Shown one piece after another: positions 29,520 through 38,800 of a stretch of 64,000 bases of DNA. This DNA comes from Huiozyma naganishii CBS 8797 (Eukaryota; Ascomycota; Saccharomycetes; Saccharomycetales; Saccharomycetaceae), in contig NC_035924.1 of NCBI RefSeq assembly GCF_000348985.1, positions 62,001 through 126,000 of the forward strand, given 5' to 3'. Positions within the stretch are counted from its first letter, which is position 1; the number at the start of each line of letters is the position of its first letter. The notes beneath the pieces were generated by a model, which was not told the origin of the DNA, searched no databases, and was given only the letters and a program-made list of their open reading frames with translations. The translations under genes and the position numbers were made by a program.

Positions 29520-30629
29520 TTAATCAATTTCGATTATTTCTGGATTCTCCGGAGCCGACTCTTTCTTAGGTTTAGGGTTTTTCTTTTTCGAGCTTGGTGC
29601 ATCGGTTTCTCCACTTGTATTTCTTCTCTTTTTTGAACTCTTTCTTAAGGACGCTCCAATTCCCAGAAACCGTGGTTGTTTTGCGATGTCGTCGGCACCG
29701 GTGGCTTCATTTGGGAGAGCTTTAGGTGGGATAATAGGGAATCCAAAAAACAGTTGGCCCTTTGGTAAGTCCAACCTTGCCGGTATTTCATTTAGTGATA
29801 GATTGATTTTTTTAAAAGACGTCTCTGTATCATCCTTCGTCTTTGGTTGTTTCCCTGAAAGTTTCAATCCTTTCCCCAAAAACAACGACTCGTTATTGGT
29901 TGTGTTCAAAAGTTCGTTATATTTTATCCGTTTCGACATGGGTCCTAGTGTGCGGTTGCTGTTCGCAGCAGCTTTATCGACTGGGGCTTTTATCTTGTCT
30001 GAAAATCTTTCGGGTTCGACGTATCCTATGGGTGGAGCAAAATCTGTCACCAAATCTGTTTCCACGACGCATATGCTCTGTATGGCAGATTTCGGTTTTA
30101 CCTCTAATATTTTTATGCCATAAATGGTGTCATTGTAGTTAATTTCTATTATATCCTCGACGGTCAAAGTCGAGAAATTCCTTAGCGCAGTCTCTAATAC
30201 AGCCTTTGGATCCGAAATGTCCAAAAAGTCGGTCGACTGCGGTTCTAATTTCACAAACCGGCCCTGTGGTACATCAGTGGACAATACCTCAACGAGCCCA
30301 CCAACTGTTATACCGAGACCTCGGAACATCCATTTGGGTAGATACACTCTCCCCTCCTCCGAAGTAAACTCGAGAACGCCACCAAATGCCCGTGTATTGC
30401 TCTCCCGGGCCAATATCTCAAACAGCATTGGGTATTTAACGTTTAAAACAGACAGTTTGTTCAACGCACTTGCTGGGAGAAATATCTTACCGCCATAGTT
30501 GGCACCTGGTTTCTTGATCCGGTCGTTCATAGCATCGATAGGATAGCATCTAAACGTCTCTTTAAATTGGTCCCGCATTCCCGGCGCAGCAGCGTGCTCC
30601 GCCATCAAACCCATCAGACCAGAGAACAT
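29520..30629 (-). CDS. UFD1: Cdc48 cofactor Ufd1
   Basis: A 369-residue ubiquitin-binding cofactor (S. cerevisiae 361). With Npl4 it directs the Cdc48 ATPase to polyubiquitinated substrates in ERAD and other pathways. The N-terminal double-psi beta-barrel domain (about 25-200) contains GGKIFLPASALNKLSVLNVKYPMLF, EEGRVYLPKWM and PQGRFVKLEPQSTDFLDISD. The Cdc48/Npl4-binding tail includes LDLPKGQLFFGFPI and ends PEIIEID, almost identical to the yeast end. Upstream codons to 30665 lack an ATG, and MFSG at 30629 aligns with the yeast start. It is divergent from TFC4, as for YGR048W and YGR047C. Confidence 0.95.
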   Translation of the reverse strand: MFSGLMGLMAEHAAAPGMRDQFKETFRCYPIDAMNDRIKKPGANYGGKIFLPASALNKLSVLNVKYPMLFEILARESNTRAFGGVLEFTSEEGRVYLPKWMFRGLGITVGGLVEVLSTDVPQGRFVKLEPQSTDFLDISDPKAVLETALRNFSTLTVEDIIEINYNDTIYGIKILEVKPKSAIQSICVVETDLVTDFAPPIGYVEPERFSDKIKAPVDKAAANSNRTLGPMSKRIKYNELLNTTNNESLFLGKGLKLSGKQPKTKDDTETSFKKINLSLNEIPARLDLPKGQLFFGFPIIPPKALPNEATGADDIAKQPRFLGIGASLRKSSKKRRNTSGETDAPSSKKKNPKPKKESAPENPEIIEID

Positions 30630-30707
30630 CCCAAAACTCAGTGCAGTAACTTTAGTTTGGCTCAAATATACAGTTCCAGTGATCTAAACCAGAGCGAGAG
30701 GTGGCAA

Positions 30708-30715
30708 CTCATCGC
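30708..30715 (-). promoter_or_regulatory. PAC element in the UFD1-TFC4 divergent promoter
   Basis: CTCATCGC is an exact PAC element (GCGATGAG on the minus strand), the motif first defined in RNA polymerase I and III genes. It lies 182 bp upstream of the TFC4 ATG. A GAAATTTTG stretch at about 30754-30762 resembles an RRPE. TFC4 encodes a Pol III factor, so the site probably serves TFC4 rather than UFD1. Confidence 0.7.
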
Positions 30716-30889
30716 TCTTCGATATTTAAGGCTGATATATATAAAATTACATGTCGAAATTTTGCCAAAATGATGATAGTTAAGATCACTACAATCTGCA
30801 AGAGTAGCCTCTGTATACGAGGGAAACCAGTCGGTACGCGTGCTTCAGGTGATATTTGGCGACGCATATCAAGTGGTGAGGGTATTTAA

Positions 30890-33800
30890 ATGGTGAGAAA
30901 GGCAATTGGGGATGCGGAAGATATCTCCGCAGGCGAGGACGAATCTCTTTATGAAAATTTGGACCATTTGAAAGACTTGATCCATAGCGGGGATGAACGA
31001 TCAGAGAGGGATGAAGACGAAGGGAGCATAGATGATGAAGGCCATGATAGTATGGCTGATAAAATTACACCCAGTGACCTTGACTCTGATGAAGAATACA
31101 GAGATGATGCGTTGCTGGCCGAGTTTTCCGACTACGGGGAAGTTTCAGATGACAATGACAATGATGACGAACAGGATTTCATGGATGCGATAAGGGAAGC
31201 CAACAACTTCAAAGTTAAGAAGAGAAGGGGCAAAGGTGCGAAAAAAGAGAAGGCACCGAAGAGGGAGCGACCCGTAGATCCTGAGATTGCCCAGTTGCTA
31301 TCTGAAGCGAATGAAGCGTTTGTGCGAAGCGATTTACCTGTAGCAGAGAGATTGTTTAATGAGGTCATCAAGAAAGATCCGAGAAACTTTGCCGCGTACG
31401 AAACACTAGGTGATATCTACCAGCTGCAAGGTCGCCTGAACGATTGCTGTAACTCTTGGTTTTTGGCCGCACATATCAACTCCTCCGACATAGAGTTTTG
31501 GAAAGTGGTTGCCATATTGTCTGCAGATTTGGAGCATTACAGACAAGCAATATACTGTTTCTCTCGTGTTATTAATTTGAATAAACAGGACTGGGAGACA
31601 GTATACCGCAGAGCAACGCTGTACAAGAAAATTGGACAGACCGGAAAAGCACTGGAAGGGTTTCAGAAAATATACGCGAGCAATCCATACGATGCTAATA
31701 TCTTACGAGAACTGGCTGTACTGAATGTTGATTACGACAGACCGGAGACTGCCGTTGAGCTGTATATGAACGTTTTCAAGGACAATGTGAAACGGCGTAA
31801 GGCGATTATTGATGCGTTTGAAAACGCCGTAGGCTCCTCAGATGAAGACAACGACACATCCGACGACGAAGAAGACGAAGACGACGAAGAAGATTTGGAT
31901 CAAAATGCAGAGGACGAAACGAGATTGGAGGAGATGAGACTGTACCCAGGCATCAATTGGAGAAGAATCAATAGGAAGTTTCAATGTATTCCCTTCGACT
32001 GGTCCTCACTAAACATTGTAGCCGAGTTACTATTGAAAATCCCGGGAAGAGTCATTGAAAGTATCAACACTATCAAGATGTGTGCTCGCTGGATTGAACA
32101 TCGTGAATTTCAGACGTTCTGGGACAATGCAGTAGATGACACCGAGTTCGACGACAGAAGACTGAAAAATAGTAGGTACGACTCGTTATCCGATGAGGAA
32201 AAGGAAAAATCATACACTCTGCCAATTGATATTCGGATACGATTAGGGCTTTTAAGACTTGAAAACGAAAATATCCTTGAAGCACTGAATCATTTCCAAT
32301 TCCTCTACGACGAAAATTTTGCAGAGGTATCAGACTTGAACTATGAAGTTGGGTTAGCACTGACTAAAGCCGAAAAATGTAAAGAAGCCATTGATTTCTT
32401 CATTCCTTTGTTGTCACTAGCCGAATTCTGCAAGATTGAACTATATGAAAATTTGGGGAAGTGCTATAAAGAGACGGAAGATTACGAATTGGCCAGAGAA
32501 TTCTATGCGAAGGTAGTGGAGCTGGACCCTGGATCCTTAGAGCATAAATTGAATTTGGCAGAAATACACTATTATTTGGGTAACACGGATATCTTCAGAG
32601 TGATGCTGAAGGAAGTCAAAGAGGCAAGAAAGAAGCAAGAGGAAGAATTGTACAAAAAGCTGGAAAATCCGCTGGCTGACCGTACAGAAGAAAAGGAGAC
32701 GAGAAAAGGAAAGGAAATGGAGCCGGAAGAAGAGTTTGATGAGGAGAACACAGGCCCAAAAGATATATCAACAAAACCGCTACTGGAGGACAGTATGTTC
32801 AGGCAGTTTCACGGAAAGAGGAAGAAAACGCCCCAGGACATTGAACGTGAAAAGGTGGAACGTGAAAGAAAGATCACTTTGAAAGTTGTTGACAAATTCT
32901 TGAAGTTAAAAGACTACGAGGATGCGTTTGTATTAGGTGATATGAAAGGGATAAACAAATGGATTGATATTGTTTCGGATCTGGTGGACGTTTTCTCTTC
33001 CGTTAAGAACTTCTTCGTTCGCAGCCGTTCCAAAAAGTTTGTTGGAATAATAAGACGGACAAAGAAATTCAATACAATCCTAGACTACCAATTGGAAAGA
33101 CTTTCCAAATTATCCGATGGTGACAGCTTGTCTGACGGTATGCCAGTAATGGAAGAAAGAGTTACGCTTACCTCAACTACAGAATTGCGGGGTTTATCGT
33201 ATGGCCAGTGGTTCGAACTGTTTATGGAGCTCGCGCTAACACTTACAAAATATCACAACGTTCAAGACGGGTTGAGTGTCATTGATACAGCCCAAGAAGT
33301 AAACGTATTTTGCCAAGACCCAAGTAGAGTTAAGATGATGAAATTTGTGAAATTAGCCATTATCTTGCAGATGGATGAAGAGGAGGAGCTGGCCGAGCAT
33401 TTGAGAAACTTGCTAAACCAATTCCAATTCAACAGGAAAGTATTTCAGCTGTTCATGTACAGTCTTTCAAAGGGTGAGTGTGCCTTTAACATCCTTAGTT
33501 CGACTGTTCAACAGAAATTCTTTTTGAGGCAGGTTAAAGCTTTTGATAGTTGTCGCTATGGTACACACGTCAATGGACAGGCATCCATTACAAATAAGAA
33601 AGTGGTCAACCCTGATAAAAAGGGGTCGCCGTACCTTCACTATATCTACGCAGTTCTCCTGTATTCCAGTAGAGGGTACCTATCTGCCTTACAATACTTG
33701 TCCTTGTTAGAAGAGGAGATTCCAGACGACCCCATGGTCAATTTGTTGATGGGTCTTTCCCACTTACAGCGATCCACGCAGAGACTAACAGCCTCCAGGC

Positions 33801-34084
33801 ACTTCCAAGTCCTTCATGCTCTAAGATACCTTTACCGATATCACGACATCAGGAGCGGATCCTACACAGAACTAGAAAAACAGGAAGCAGACTACAACAT
33901 TGGCCGAGCTTTCCATTTGATTGGACTAGTTTCCACGGCAGTAGCGTATTACACTAAAGTGTTAGAAAATTATGAGGATGACCAGTTAAAGAAACATGCT
34001 GCGTACAATTGTATTATAATTTATCAAGAAAGCGGTAACTCTCAGCTTGCAAACAGTATAATGGCCAAATACTTGAGTGTATAG
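30890..34084 (+). CDS. TFC4: TFIIIC subunit tau131
   Basis: A 1064-residue subunit of transcription factor TFIIIC (S. cerevisiae 1025). It bridges the tau-A subcomplex bound at the A box to TFIIIB (Brf1, Bdp1) for RNA polymerase III transcription. The N-terminus is highly acidic. TPR repeats begin near residue 135 (LLSEANEAFVRSDLPVAERL, PRNFAAYETLGDIYQLQGRL) and form two arrays separated by an acidic insert (about 313-345, SSDEDNDTSDDEEDEDDEED). A second array follows, and a C-terminal set ends KHAAYNCIIIYQESGN. The DNA is clearly more AT-rich than in the PDI1-GID7 region. Confidence 0.95.
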   Translation: MVRKAIGDAEDISAGEDESLYENLDHLKDLIHSGDERSERDEDEGSIDDEGHDSMADKITPSDLDSDEEYRDDALLAEFSDYGEVSDDNDNDDEQDFMDAIREANNFKVKKRRGKGAKKEKAPKRERPVDPEIAQLLSEANEAFVRSDLPVAERLFNEVIKKDPRNFAAYETLGDIYQLQGRLNDCCNSWFLAAHINSSDIEFWKVVAILSADLEHYRQAIYCFSRVINLNKQDWETVYRRATLYKKIGQTGKALEGFQKIYASNPYDANILRELAVLNVDYDRPETAVELYMNVFKDNVKRRKAIIDAFENAVGSSDEDNDTSDDEEDEDDEEDLDQNAEDETRLEEMRLYPGINWRRINRKFQCIPFDWSSLNIVAELLLKIPGRVIESINTIKMCARWIEHREFQTFWDNAVDDTEFDDRRLKNSRYDSLSDEEKEKSYTLPIDIRIRLGLLRLENENILEALNHFQFLYDENFAEVSDLNYEVGLALTKAEKCKEAIDFFIPLLSLAEFCKIELYENLGKCYKETEDYELAREFYAKVVELDPGSLEHKLNLAEIHYYLGNTDIFRVMLKEVKEARKKQEEELYKKLENPLADRTEEKETRKGKEMEPEEEFDEENTGPKDISTKPLLEDSMFRQFHGKRKKTPQDIEREKVERERKITLKVVDKFLKLKDYEDAFVLGDMKGINKWIDIVSDLVDVFSSVKNFFVRSRSKKFVGIIRRTKKFNTILDYQLERLSKLSDGDSLSDGMPVMEERVTLTSTTELRGLSYGQWFELFMELALTLTKYHNVQDGLSVIDTAQEVNVFCQDPSRVKMMKFVKLAIILQMDEEEELAEHLRNLLNQFQFNRKVFQLFMYSLSKGECAFNILSSTVQQKFFLRQVKAFDSCRYGTHVNGQASITNKKVVNPDKKGSPYLHYIYAVLLYSSRGYLSALQYLSLLEEEIPDDPMVNLLMGLSHLQRSTQRLTASRHFQVLHALRYLYRYHDIRSGSYTELEKQEADYNIGRAFHLIGLVSTAVAYYTKVLENYEDDQLKKHAAYNCIIIYQESGNSQLANSIMAKYLSV

Positions 34085-34410
34085 ACAAGCGTACATAGAC
34101 TTGTTTGTTTTATAAATGTTGTGATATTATGATACTAGGGTTCTTTTTTTTTATTTTTATTAGGCGTTTCGTATATGTTTCAAGATTCGCAGCGGCTAGA
34201 CTGATCCAGGATGAAACGAGCTTTAACAAGATGAAGTAAGACAGAATGCAGATCCGTGTGACTGTATATGTTATGGGCTCTTGTGGGTCCCAGTTTTTTG
34301 TTATATATGGAGATGGTGTAACTTTTTCTCTTTGATGTGGTGACTCTTAATAGTGGATTCTGAGCTTGATTGTACTGGAAACCAAAGAAGAAAGACAAGA
34401 ATTTTCGAAA
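34085..34410 (+). promoter_or_regulatory. FUS1 promoter with pheromone response elements
   Basis: The 326-bp gap between TFC4 and FUS1 contains an exact Ste12 site (TGTTTCA at 34176-34182, TGAAACA on the other strand). A one-mismatch site on the opposite strand (TGAAACG at 34212-34218) lies about 30 bp away. Paired PREs of this spacing are typical of pheromone-induced genes. FUS1 is the standard Ste12 target in S. cerevisiae, where it has several PREs. Confidence 0.7.
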
Positions 34411-36018
34411 ATGACGACTATTTACAGAACAATTTGGGCTACCAAACCAGATTCAACTTCGTTGTTGAAGCCGAGTAGTGTATCCGAGCATTATACTACC
34501 GTTTTATCCGGCACGGTGAGTAGCAATGATATAAATAACGTTTACAATACGCGAAATGCGCTCTCTTCTATTCAAAACACCCCAAGATTAAGTTCAGTGG
34601 CTTTGCTTAGTTCCAATTCGGCAGCAAGGTTATTGACCAGTCTCAGTACAAGTACGGTGCGTGTATCCACCACAGTTTCGAACACAGTAGATCATACTCT
34701 GTCCGCTAAACCGAATCTGGCATTCTCCGAACTCTCAAATGTGACCAAAACAGGATCAGCCAGAACAATAGGACTATCAATAGGTCTACCAATTGGCATA
34801 TTTTGTTTTTCCTTGCTGGTCTTCCTAATATACTTTTACTTCTTCAAGAACCCCATATTATCATCTAACCGACCAGTCTCACCAGACTTTTTCCATAAGG
34901 AAAAGAAAGAAGAAAGAATCCCTCTTTATAACCCATTCAACCAACCTAAAGGGGGAGGACCTAGTCATGATGAAATCAAGAACGAAAAATTTGCAGCTGG
35001 ACAGTTTGGGGGTCTCGAGAAAGACGCCTGCAATTATAGCATTAAATACAACATATCCAGGCCCATTAAGGAACATATTCTAACTCCCAAAGTGGCACTG
35101 CATCCATCTTCCAAAGAACTCAATGATATAGACAAATATTTGTACGAACAGCCGCCCAATATCTACCGTGTCGATTCCAAACTTCCACCCTTAGATCACT
35201 CAAGAGAAATCACCAATGTGGGAAAACACCAAAAGGATGCCTCTGATGACAGATGGAAGTATAACTCGCCATTGAGTAAATGGTTTTTGAGAGGATCTAC
35301 TTATTTCAAGGACAAAAACATCAGCGGCTTAAGTCTCGCCGATTCTGTGACAAATTTGACACCAACGCTACATTTGAAACAACTCAACATATTGCGGAAG
35401 AACAAGGAGGGTTACGCCGCTGAGGCCAATGTGTTAAATGTGGATGAGACGTCGCCCATACTGACCACAAAACATCCAAACTATACGGACACGCTTGAAA
35501 AGGGGTCTACGCCGACAGAAGCGCATGTTTCGATTGTTAAATCACCTATTATAGAACGACAACGTCGGGTACCCAGTCTGATATACGGTGAGGTCAGCCC
35601 CCAATTTCTTGACGAGTTTGAGGACAACAACCCGGTTAGTCTGGAACACGCACCGGCGAAAGTTCATAGGAAGAAAAAAAGTACAGAGCGCTTCAAACAG
35701 AAATTGCAGGAGAAGAAGCTGCCGCAGCTGCCTGCAACGGACGAGAAACCACAGTTACAAATCGGACATGTGTATCAAGTAGCGAACGATTATGCGCCGC
35801 ACCTTACGGACGAGATTTGGGTTCAAAAGGGTGAGTTTGTTAGAATTCTCGTGGTGCATAACGACGGCTGGTGTCTTGTGGAGAAATGCGCTCGGGACGG
35901 TACGTCCAAATCGGTACTGGACCTGATGTCGAGTGACGGTGGTAGTAAAAATCGGAAGTATTTGAATGACGACAGAGGTATAGTTCCAGCGGACTGTCTT
36001 GCAGAATTGGACGGTTGA
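34411..36018 (+). CDS. FUS1: Cell fusion protein Fus1
   Basis: A 535-residue single-pass membrane protein (S. cerevisiae 512) made in response to pheromone and placed at the mating projection tip for cell fusion. The Ser/Thr-rich extracellular part (1-118) is a likely O-mannosylation target. A transmembrane segment (about 119-144) includes TIGLSIGLPIGIFCFSLLVF, nearly identical to yeast Fus1. The cytosolic region has SPLSKWFLRGSTYFKD. A C-terminal SH3 domain (about 450-530) contains VANDYAPHLTDEI, DGWCLVEKC and YLNDDRGIVPADCL. The frame is open upstream but has no ATG before 34411. It sits beside HBN1, as in S. cerevisiae. Confidence 0.94.
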   Translation: MTTIYRTIWATKPDSTSLLKPSSVSEHYTTVLSGTVSSNDINNVYNTRNALSSIQNTPRLSSVALLSSNSAARLLTSLSTSTVRVSTTVSNTVDHTLSAKPNLAFSELSNVTKTGSARTIGLSIGLPIGIFCFSLLVFLIYFYFFKNPILSSNRPVSPDFFHKEKKEERIPLYNPFNQPKGGGPSHDEIKNEKFAAGQFGGLEKDACNYSIKYNISRPIKEHILTPKVALHPSSKELNDIDKYLYEQPPNIYRVDSKLPPLDHSREITNVGKHQKDASDDRWKYNSPLSKWFLRGSTYFKDKNISGLSLADSVTNLTPTLHLKQLNILRKNKEGYAAEANVLNVDETSPILTTKHPNYTDTLEKGSTPTEAHVSIVKSPIIERQRRVPSLIYGEVSPQFLDEFEDNNPVSLEHAPAKVHRKKKSTERFKQKLQEKKLPQLPATDEKPQLQIGHVYQVANDYAPHLTDEIWVQKGEFVRILVVHNDGWCLVEKCARDGTSKSVLDLMSSDGGSKNRKYLNDDRGIVPADCLAELDG

Positions 36019-36149
36019 GGATATCGCAGAGGTGGTTGACGAGTCCAAGTAGACCAAGATGACATTAGAAAGAAAAAAAACTGTTTATCTGTCTTTATAT
36101 ATGTAAGTAATCTAGTTTATATTCGTCATCGTGGAAGAAACGGAGGCGT

Positions 36150-36737
36150 TTACTGGAAGATTTGGACCTTGTTGTCGATGAAAGTCTTTTCACCGGCGGC
36201 TTCAGCTGGTAGACCGAAGACCAATTGGGAGTGGACGGACCAACCCTTTGGAACGTCTGCTGGCAGAGCGGCTCTGACCAATGGGTTGTAATGCTGCAAG
36301 TGAGCACCTAGACCCAAGACTTCCAAGGCGTCCCAGGAGGTGATCTGGGCAGCACCAGAACTGTGGTCGGCGAATTGTGGGAAAGCGGCGGCCCAGGCTG
36401 GGAAGTCGGCTTGCAACTTCTCGGTGGTCTTGTCGTCGGTGAAGAAGATGATGGAACCGAAGGCTTCGTCTCTGGCGGAGGCTGGTCTCAACTTCCCGGC
36501 CTCAGCGTCGATACCGTTGGTGACGGCGTCCCAGACTTTCTTGTGGCTCTCACCGGTTAGGATAATGGCACGGTTGACCTGGGAGTTAAAGGCAGTTGGG
36601 GTGTCTTTAATGATAGCCTCGACGACGGCCTGGATGTCCTTGGTGGTGACACCGGCTGGCAATTGTGGTTGCAGCTTGTAGATGGTTCTTCTGGTGGCAA
36701 TAACCTTCAAGAAGTTGGCGACAGTTTGGGAGCTCAT
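36150..36737 (-). CDS. HBN1: Nitroreductase-like protein Hbn1
   Basis: A 195-residue member of the fungal FMN-dependent nitroreductase family. It starts MSSQTVANFLKVIATRRTIY and carries TPTAFNSQVNRAIIL, SARDEAFGSIIFFTDD and ADHSSGAAQITSWDAL, which match yeast Hbn1 better than Frm2. An ATG 36 codons upstream (36845) would add a hydrophobic leader. However, TTATATAG at about 36791-36798, a likely TATA on the minus strand, lies between the two, so 36737 is preferred. Yeast Hbn1 and Frm2 are linked to lipid signalling and oxidative stress. It is next to FUS1 and in tandem with FRM2, the S. cerevisiae order. A Yap-type TTACTAA lies 229 bp upstream. Confidence 0.92.
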   Translation of the reverse strand: MSSQTVANFLKVIATRRTIYKLQPQLPAGVTTKDIQAVVEAIIKDTPTAFNSQVNRAIILTGESHKKVWDAVTNGIDAEAGKLRPASARDEAFGSIIFFTDDKTTEKLQADFPAWAAAFPQFADHSSGAAQITSWDALEVLGLGAHLQHYNPLVRAALPADVPKGWSVHSQLVFGLPAEAAGEKTFIDNKVQIFQ

Positions 36738-37309
36738 TGTTGAAATATTTGGTGTTGGGTTGTGGGGGGGTGTATAAGTATACTTATTGGTTATATAGCA
36801 GAACAGAAGAGAAAGATACAAACAGAATAACCCATCCAGCAACATTTCAGAACAGCATTACCAGATCGGTATTTATACGCTTTGCGATCGCTGCTCTGCT
36901 GATGCCAGATCTGTCCTTTGGAACAGCGCGTCGCGCACTGGACGGTTCCCTTATTATGTAAGTTGTTACTAAACGGGAAACGGCAGAGATCTCGAGAAGC
37001 GTTAATAGGAGAAGCTCGCGACGGTGGTAGGACAGGCTGCCACCACCACCACCACAGTGACTAAGGGACAGCCATGCTTCCGATGGTACCGTGAGCCGAG
37101 AGCGCCTCTTGTTTAAGGCCGCTTTCTTTTGTTGAGCTGGTGACGGAAATGTTGTAAGATATTATGTTATACAGTTACCTATGTGAGCAACTTAGTCAGC
37201 AAAGTAGTACGTAATAGAGGTATGTTTCTTAGTATATTCTCTGTGGGGGGTGTCATGGCAGGAGGCGGGGTTTGGCTTGAAGACGTACGGTATGTGTGTG
37301 CGTCTGCGC
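36738..37309. other. HBN1 promoter and FRM2 3' flank
   Basis: A 572-bp gap between tandem minus-strand genes. The HBN1-proximal part has the TATA element and TTACTAA (36966-36972), an exact Yap1-type site. A run of CCACCA repeats is near 37040-37060. No other gene is visible. Confidence 0.6.
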
Positions 37310-37891
37310 TTATGTGTAGATCCTGACCTCATTGTCGATGTAGGTCTTGGCGGGGGCGGCTTTTACGGGCAACCCGAATACCAACTGCGAATGTACGGAC
37401 CAGCCCTTGGGGACGTCTGCGGGCAAAGCCTCTCTGACAAGGGCGTTGTAATGTTGCAGGTTGCAACCGCAACCGAGGGACTCTAGGGCGGCCCAAGCCT
37501 CGATCTGGACGGCACCGGAGGAAGTGTCCGCGTGGGATGGGAAGGCGCCCGCAAAGGAAGGGAATTGCGCCTGTAGGTCCGCGGTGGTCTTGTCGTCAGT
37601 GAGGAAGACGACACACCCGTAGGCCTCGTTCTGGCAGGCCAATGGTCTCGCCTTGGCGTTTGGTGTGGGCATCGCGGCGGCAACGTGTTCCCAGACCTTC
37701 TTGTGGGCGTCGCCCAATAGGATGACTGCACGGTTCACCTGAGAGTTGAAAGCGGTTGGCGTTTCCTTGACAATGGTGTGGACGACGTGCTGGATTGTGC
37801 CGACGGGGGCTCCATTGGGTAGCTCTGGCTTCAAGTCGTAGATGGTTCTTCTGTTGGAGATGACATCTAGAAAGTTTTGCGTGGAGGACAT
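37310..37891 (-). CDS. FRM2: Nitroreductase-like protein Frm2
   Basis: A 193-residue FMN nitroreductase-family protein, the same length as yeast Frm2 and about 60% identical by eye to the neighbouring HBN1. Frm2-like features are NRRTIYDLKPELP, AMPTPNAKARP and QNEAYGCVVFLTDD. The end IDNEVRIYT compares with HBN1's IDNKVQIFQ. Yeast Frm2 has nitroreductase activity with 4-nitroquinoline oxide and affects fatty-acid-regulated expression. TATATAAG about 105 bp upstream (minus strand, 37993-38001) and TGACTAA (37943-37949) form its promoter. Codon third positions are strongly G/C. Confidence 0.92.
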   Translation of the reverse strand: MSSTQNFLDVISNRRTIYDLKPELPNGAPVGTIQHVVHTIVKETPTAFNSQVNRAVILLGDAHKKVWEHVAAAMPTPNAKARPLACQNEAYGCVVFLTDDKTTADLQAQFPSFAGAFPSHADTSSGAVQIEAWAALESLGCGCNLQHYNALVREALPADVPKGWSVHSQLVFGLPVKAAPAKTYIDNEVRIYT

Positions 37892-38800
37892 TGTAAAGGG
37901 TTGTTTTGTAAGTTGTATTGGTTGATGTTTTGATATCGTTATTGACTAATTCAAGAGGAGAGACCTTACTGGTTTGTATGAAACAGTTACAGCCTTATAT
38001 ACAGTCCAGTGGATAGCCATTCCAGTGGTTAAGCTACGTGTGAAACCGGGGTCTCGTAGGAATACTGGGTGTTGGTACCGTGTGACATACCAAAACATCT
38101 CAATTGCTTTGTTCCTCTCACCATTAATCAGCTGTACAAGGGTGTTGCGTATACCGCACCCTGCCTTATGACTCGGGGAGACCCCAACCCTCTACAAATC
38201 CGATTCACAGAACAATATAACAGTTTGTACAAGCGTATATACGATTAGTAATTGGGGCGCTTGTGTGAGGACGTGCTTGTTTGTTTTTTTTGTCTTGTAA
38301 GAGGTATAACAATAGGTATGGAAAGTTGGGTTTCGGGAAGACAATGCTACGTGGGAGGGGTGCCACTAATCAAGATTTGAGAATTGGGGGGAATACGGGT
38401 GAGAGGAATGAGGCCAGCAGCGTAGGGTGCCTGGTTTGAACGCGAAAAGTTCAGTAGTAACATATATATATATATATAATTTTTTATTTTCTTTTTGGGA
38501 CAGTTCGTAGTCTACTTAGTTTTACAACAAAATATGGGCTTGTTTTCATTAATAAAATAATTATGAAGAAACAGAGAAAAAATCGCTACTGTTACTGTTA
38601 TGACATATCGAGAACGAAAATGTAATGTAGTACCTGCCTTCAAGGCGGGAAGTGTAAAAAAATGTGCAATAGAATATGGTTAAAAAAACATCATTCGGAT
38701 AAAATTCTCAATTCAAGGTGGTGAGAGAAATTTTGTAAAAAATGTGTGCGGAAGTGGAAGTGGCACAAGACTCTTTTATGGAGTGAGCTACGGGAGTTTC
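37892..38800. other. FRM2 promoter and AGP1 3' flank
   Basis: A 909-bp gap between minus-strand genes. FRM2 control elements occupy its left side. The right half is AT-rich with T runs and an (AT)8 tract at 38462-38478, possibly part of the AGP1 transcription end. I see no tRNA or conserved ORF. Confidence 0.6.
38462..38478 (+). repeat. (AT)8 microsatellite
   Basis: A perfect alternating AT tract in the FRM2-AGP1 gap, followed directly by a T-rich stretch. It lies about 330 bp beyond the AGP1 stop codon. Confidence 0.9.

Noticed and set aside
36150..36845. Longer HBN1 starting at 36845
   Set aside because: The extra 36 residues are hydrophobic and not shared with the family, and the likely TATA box lies inside them.
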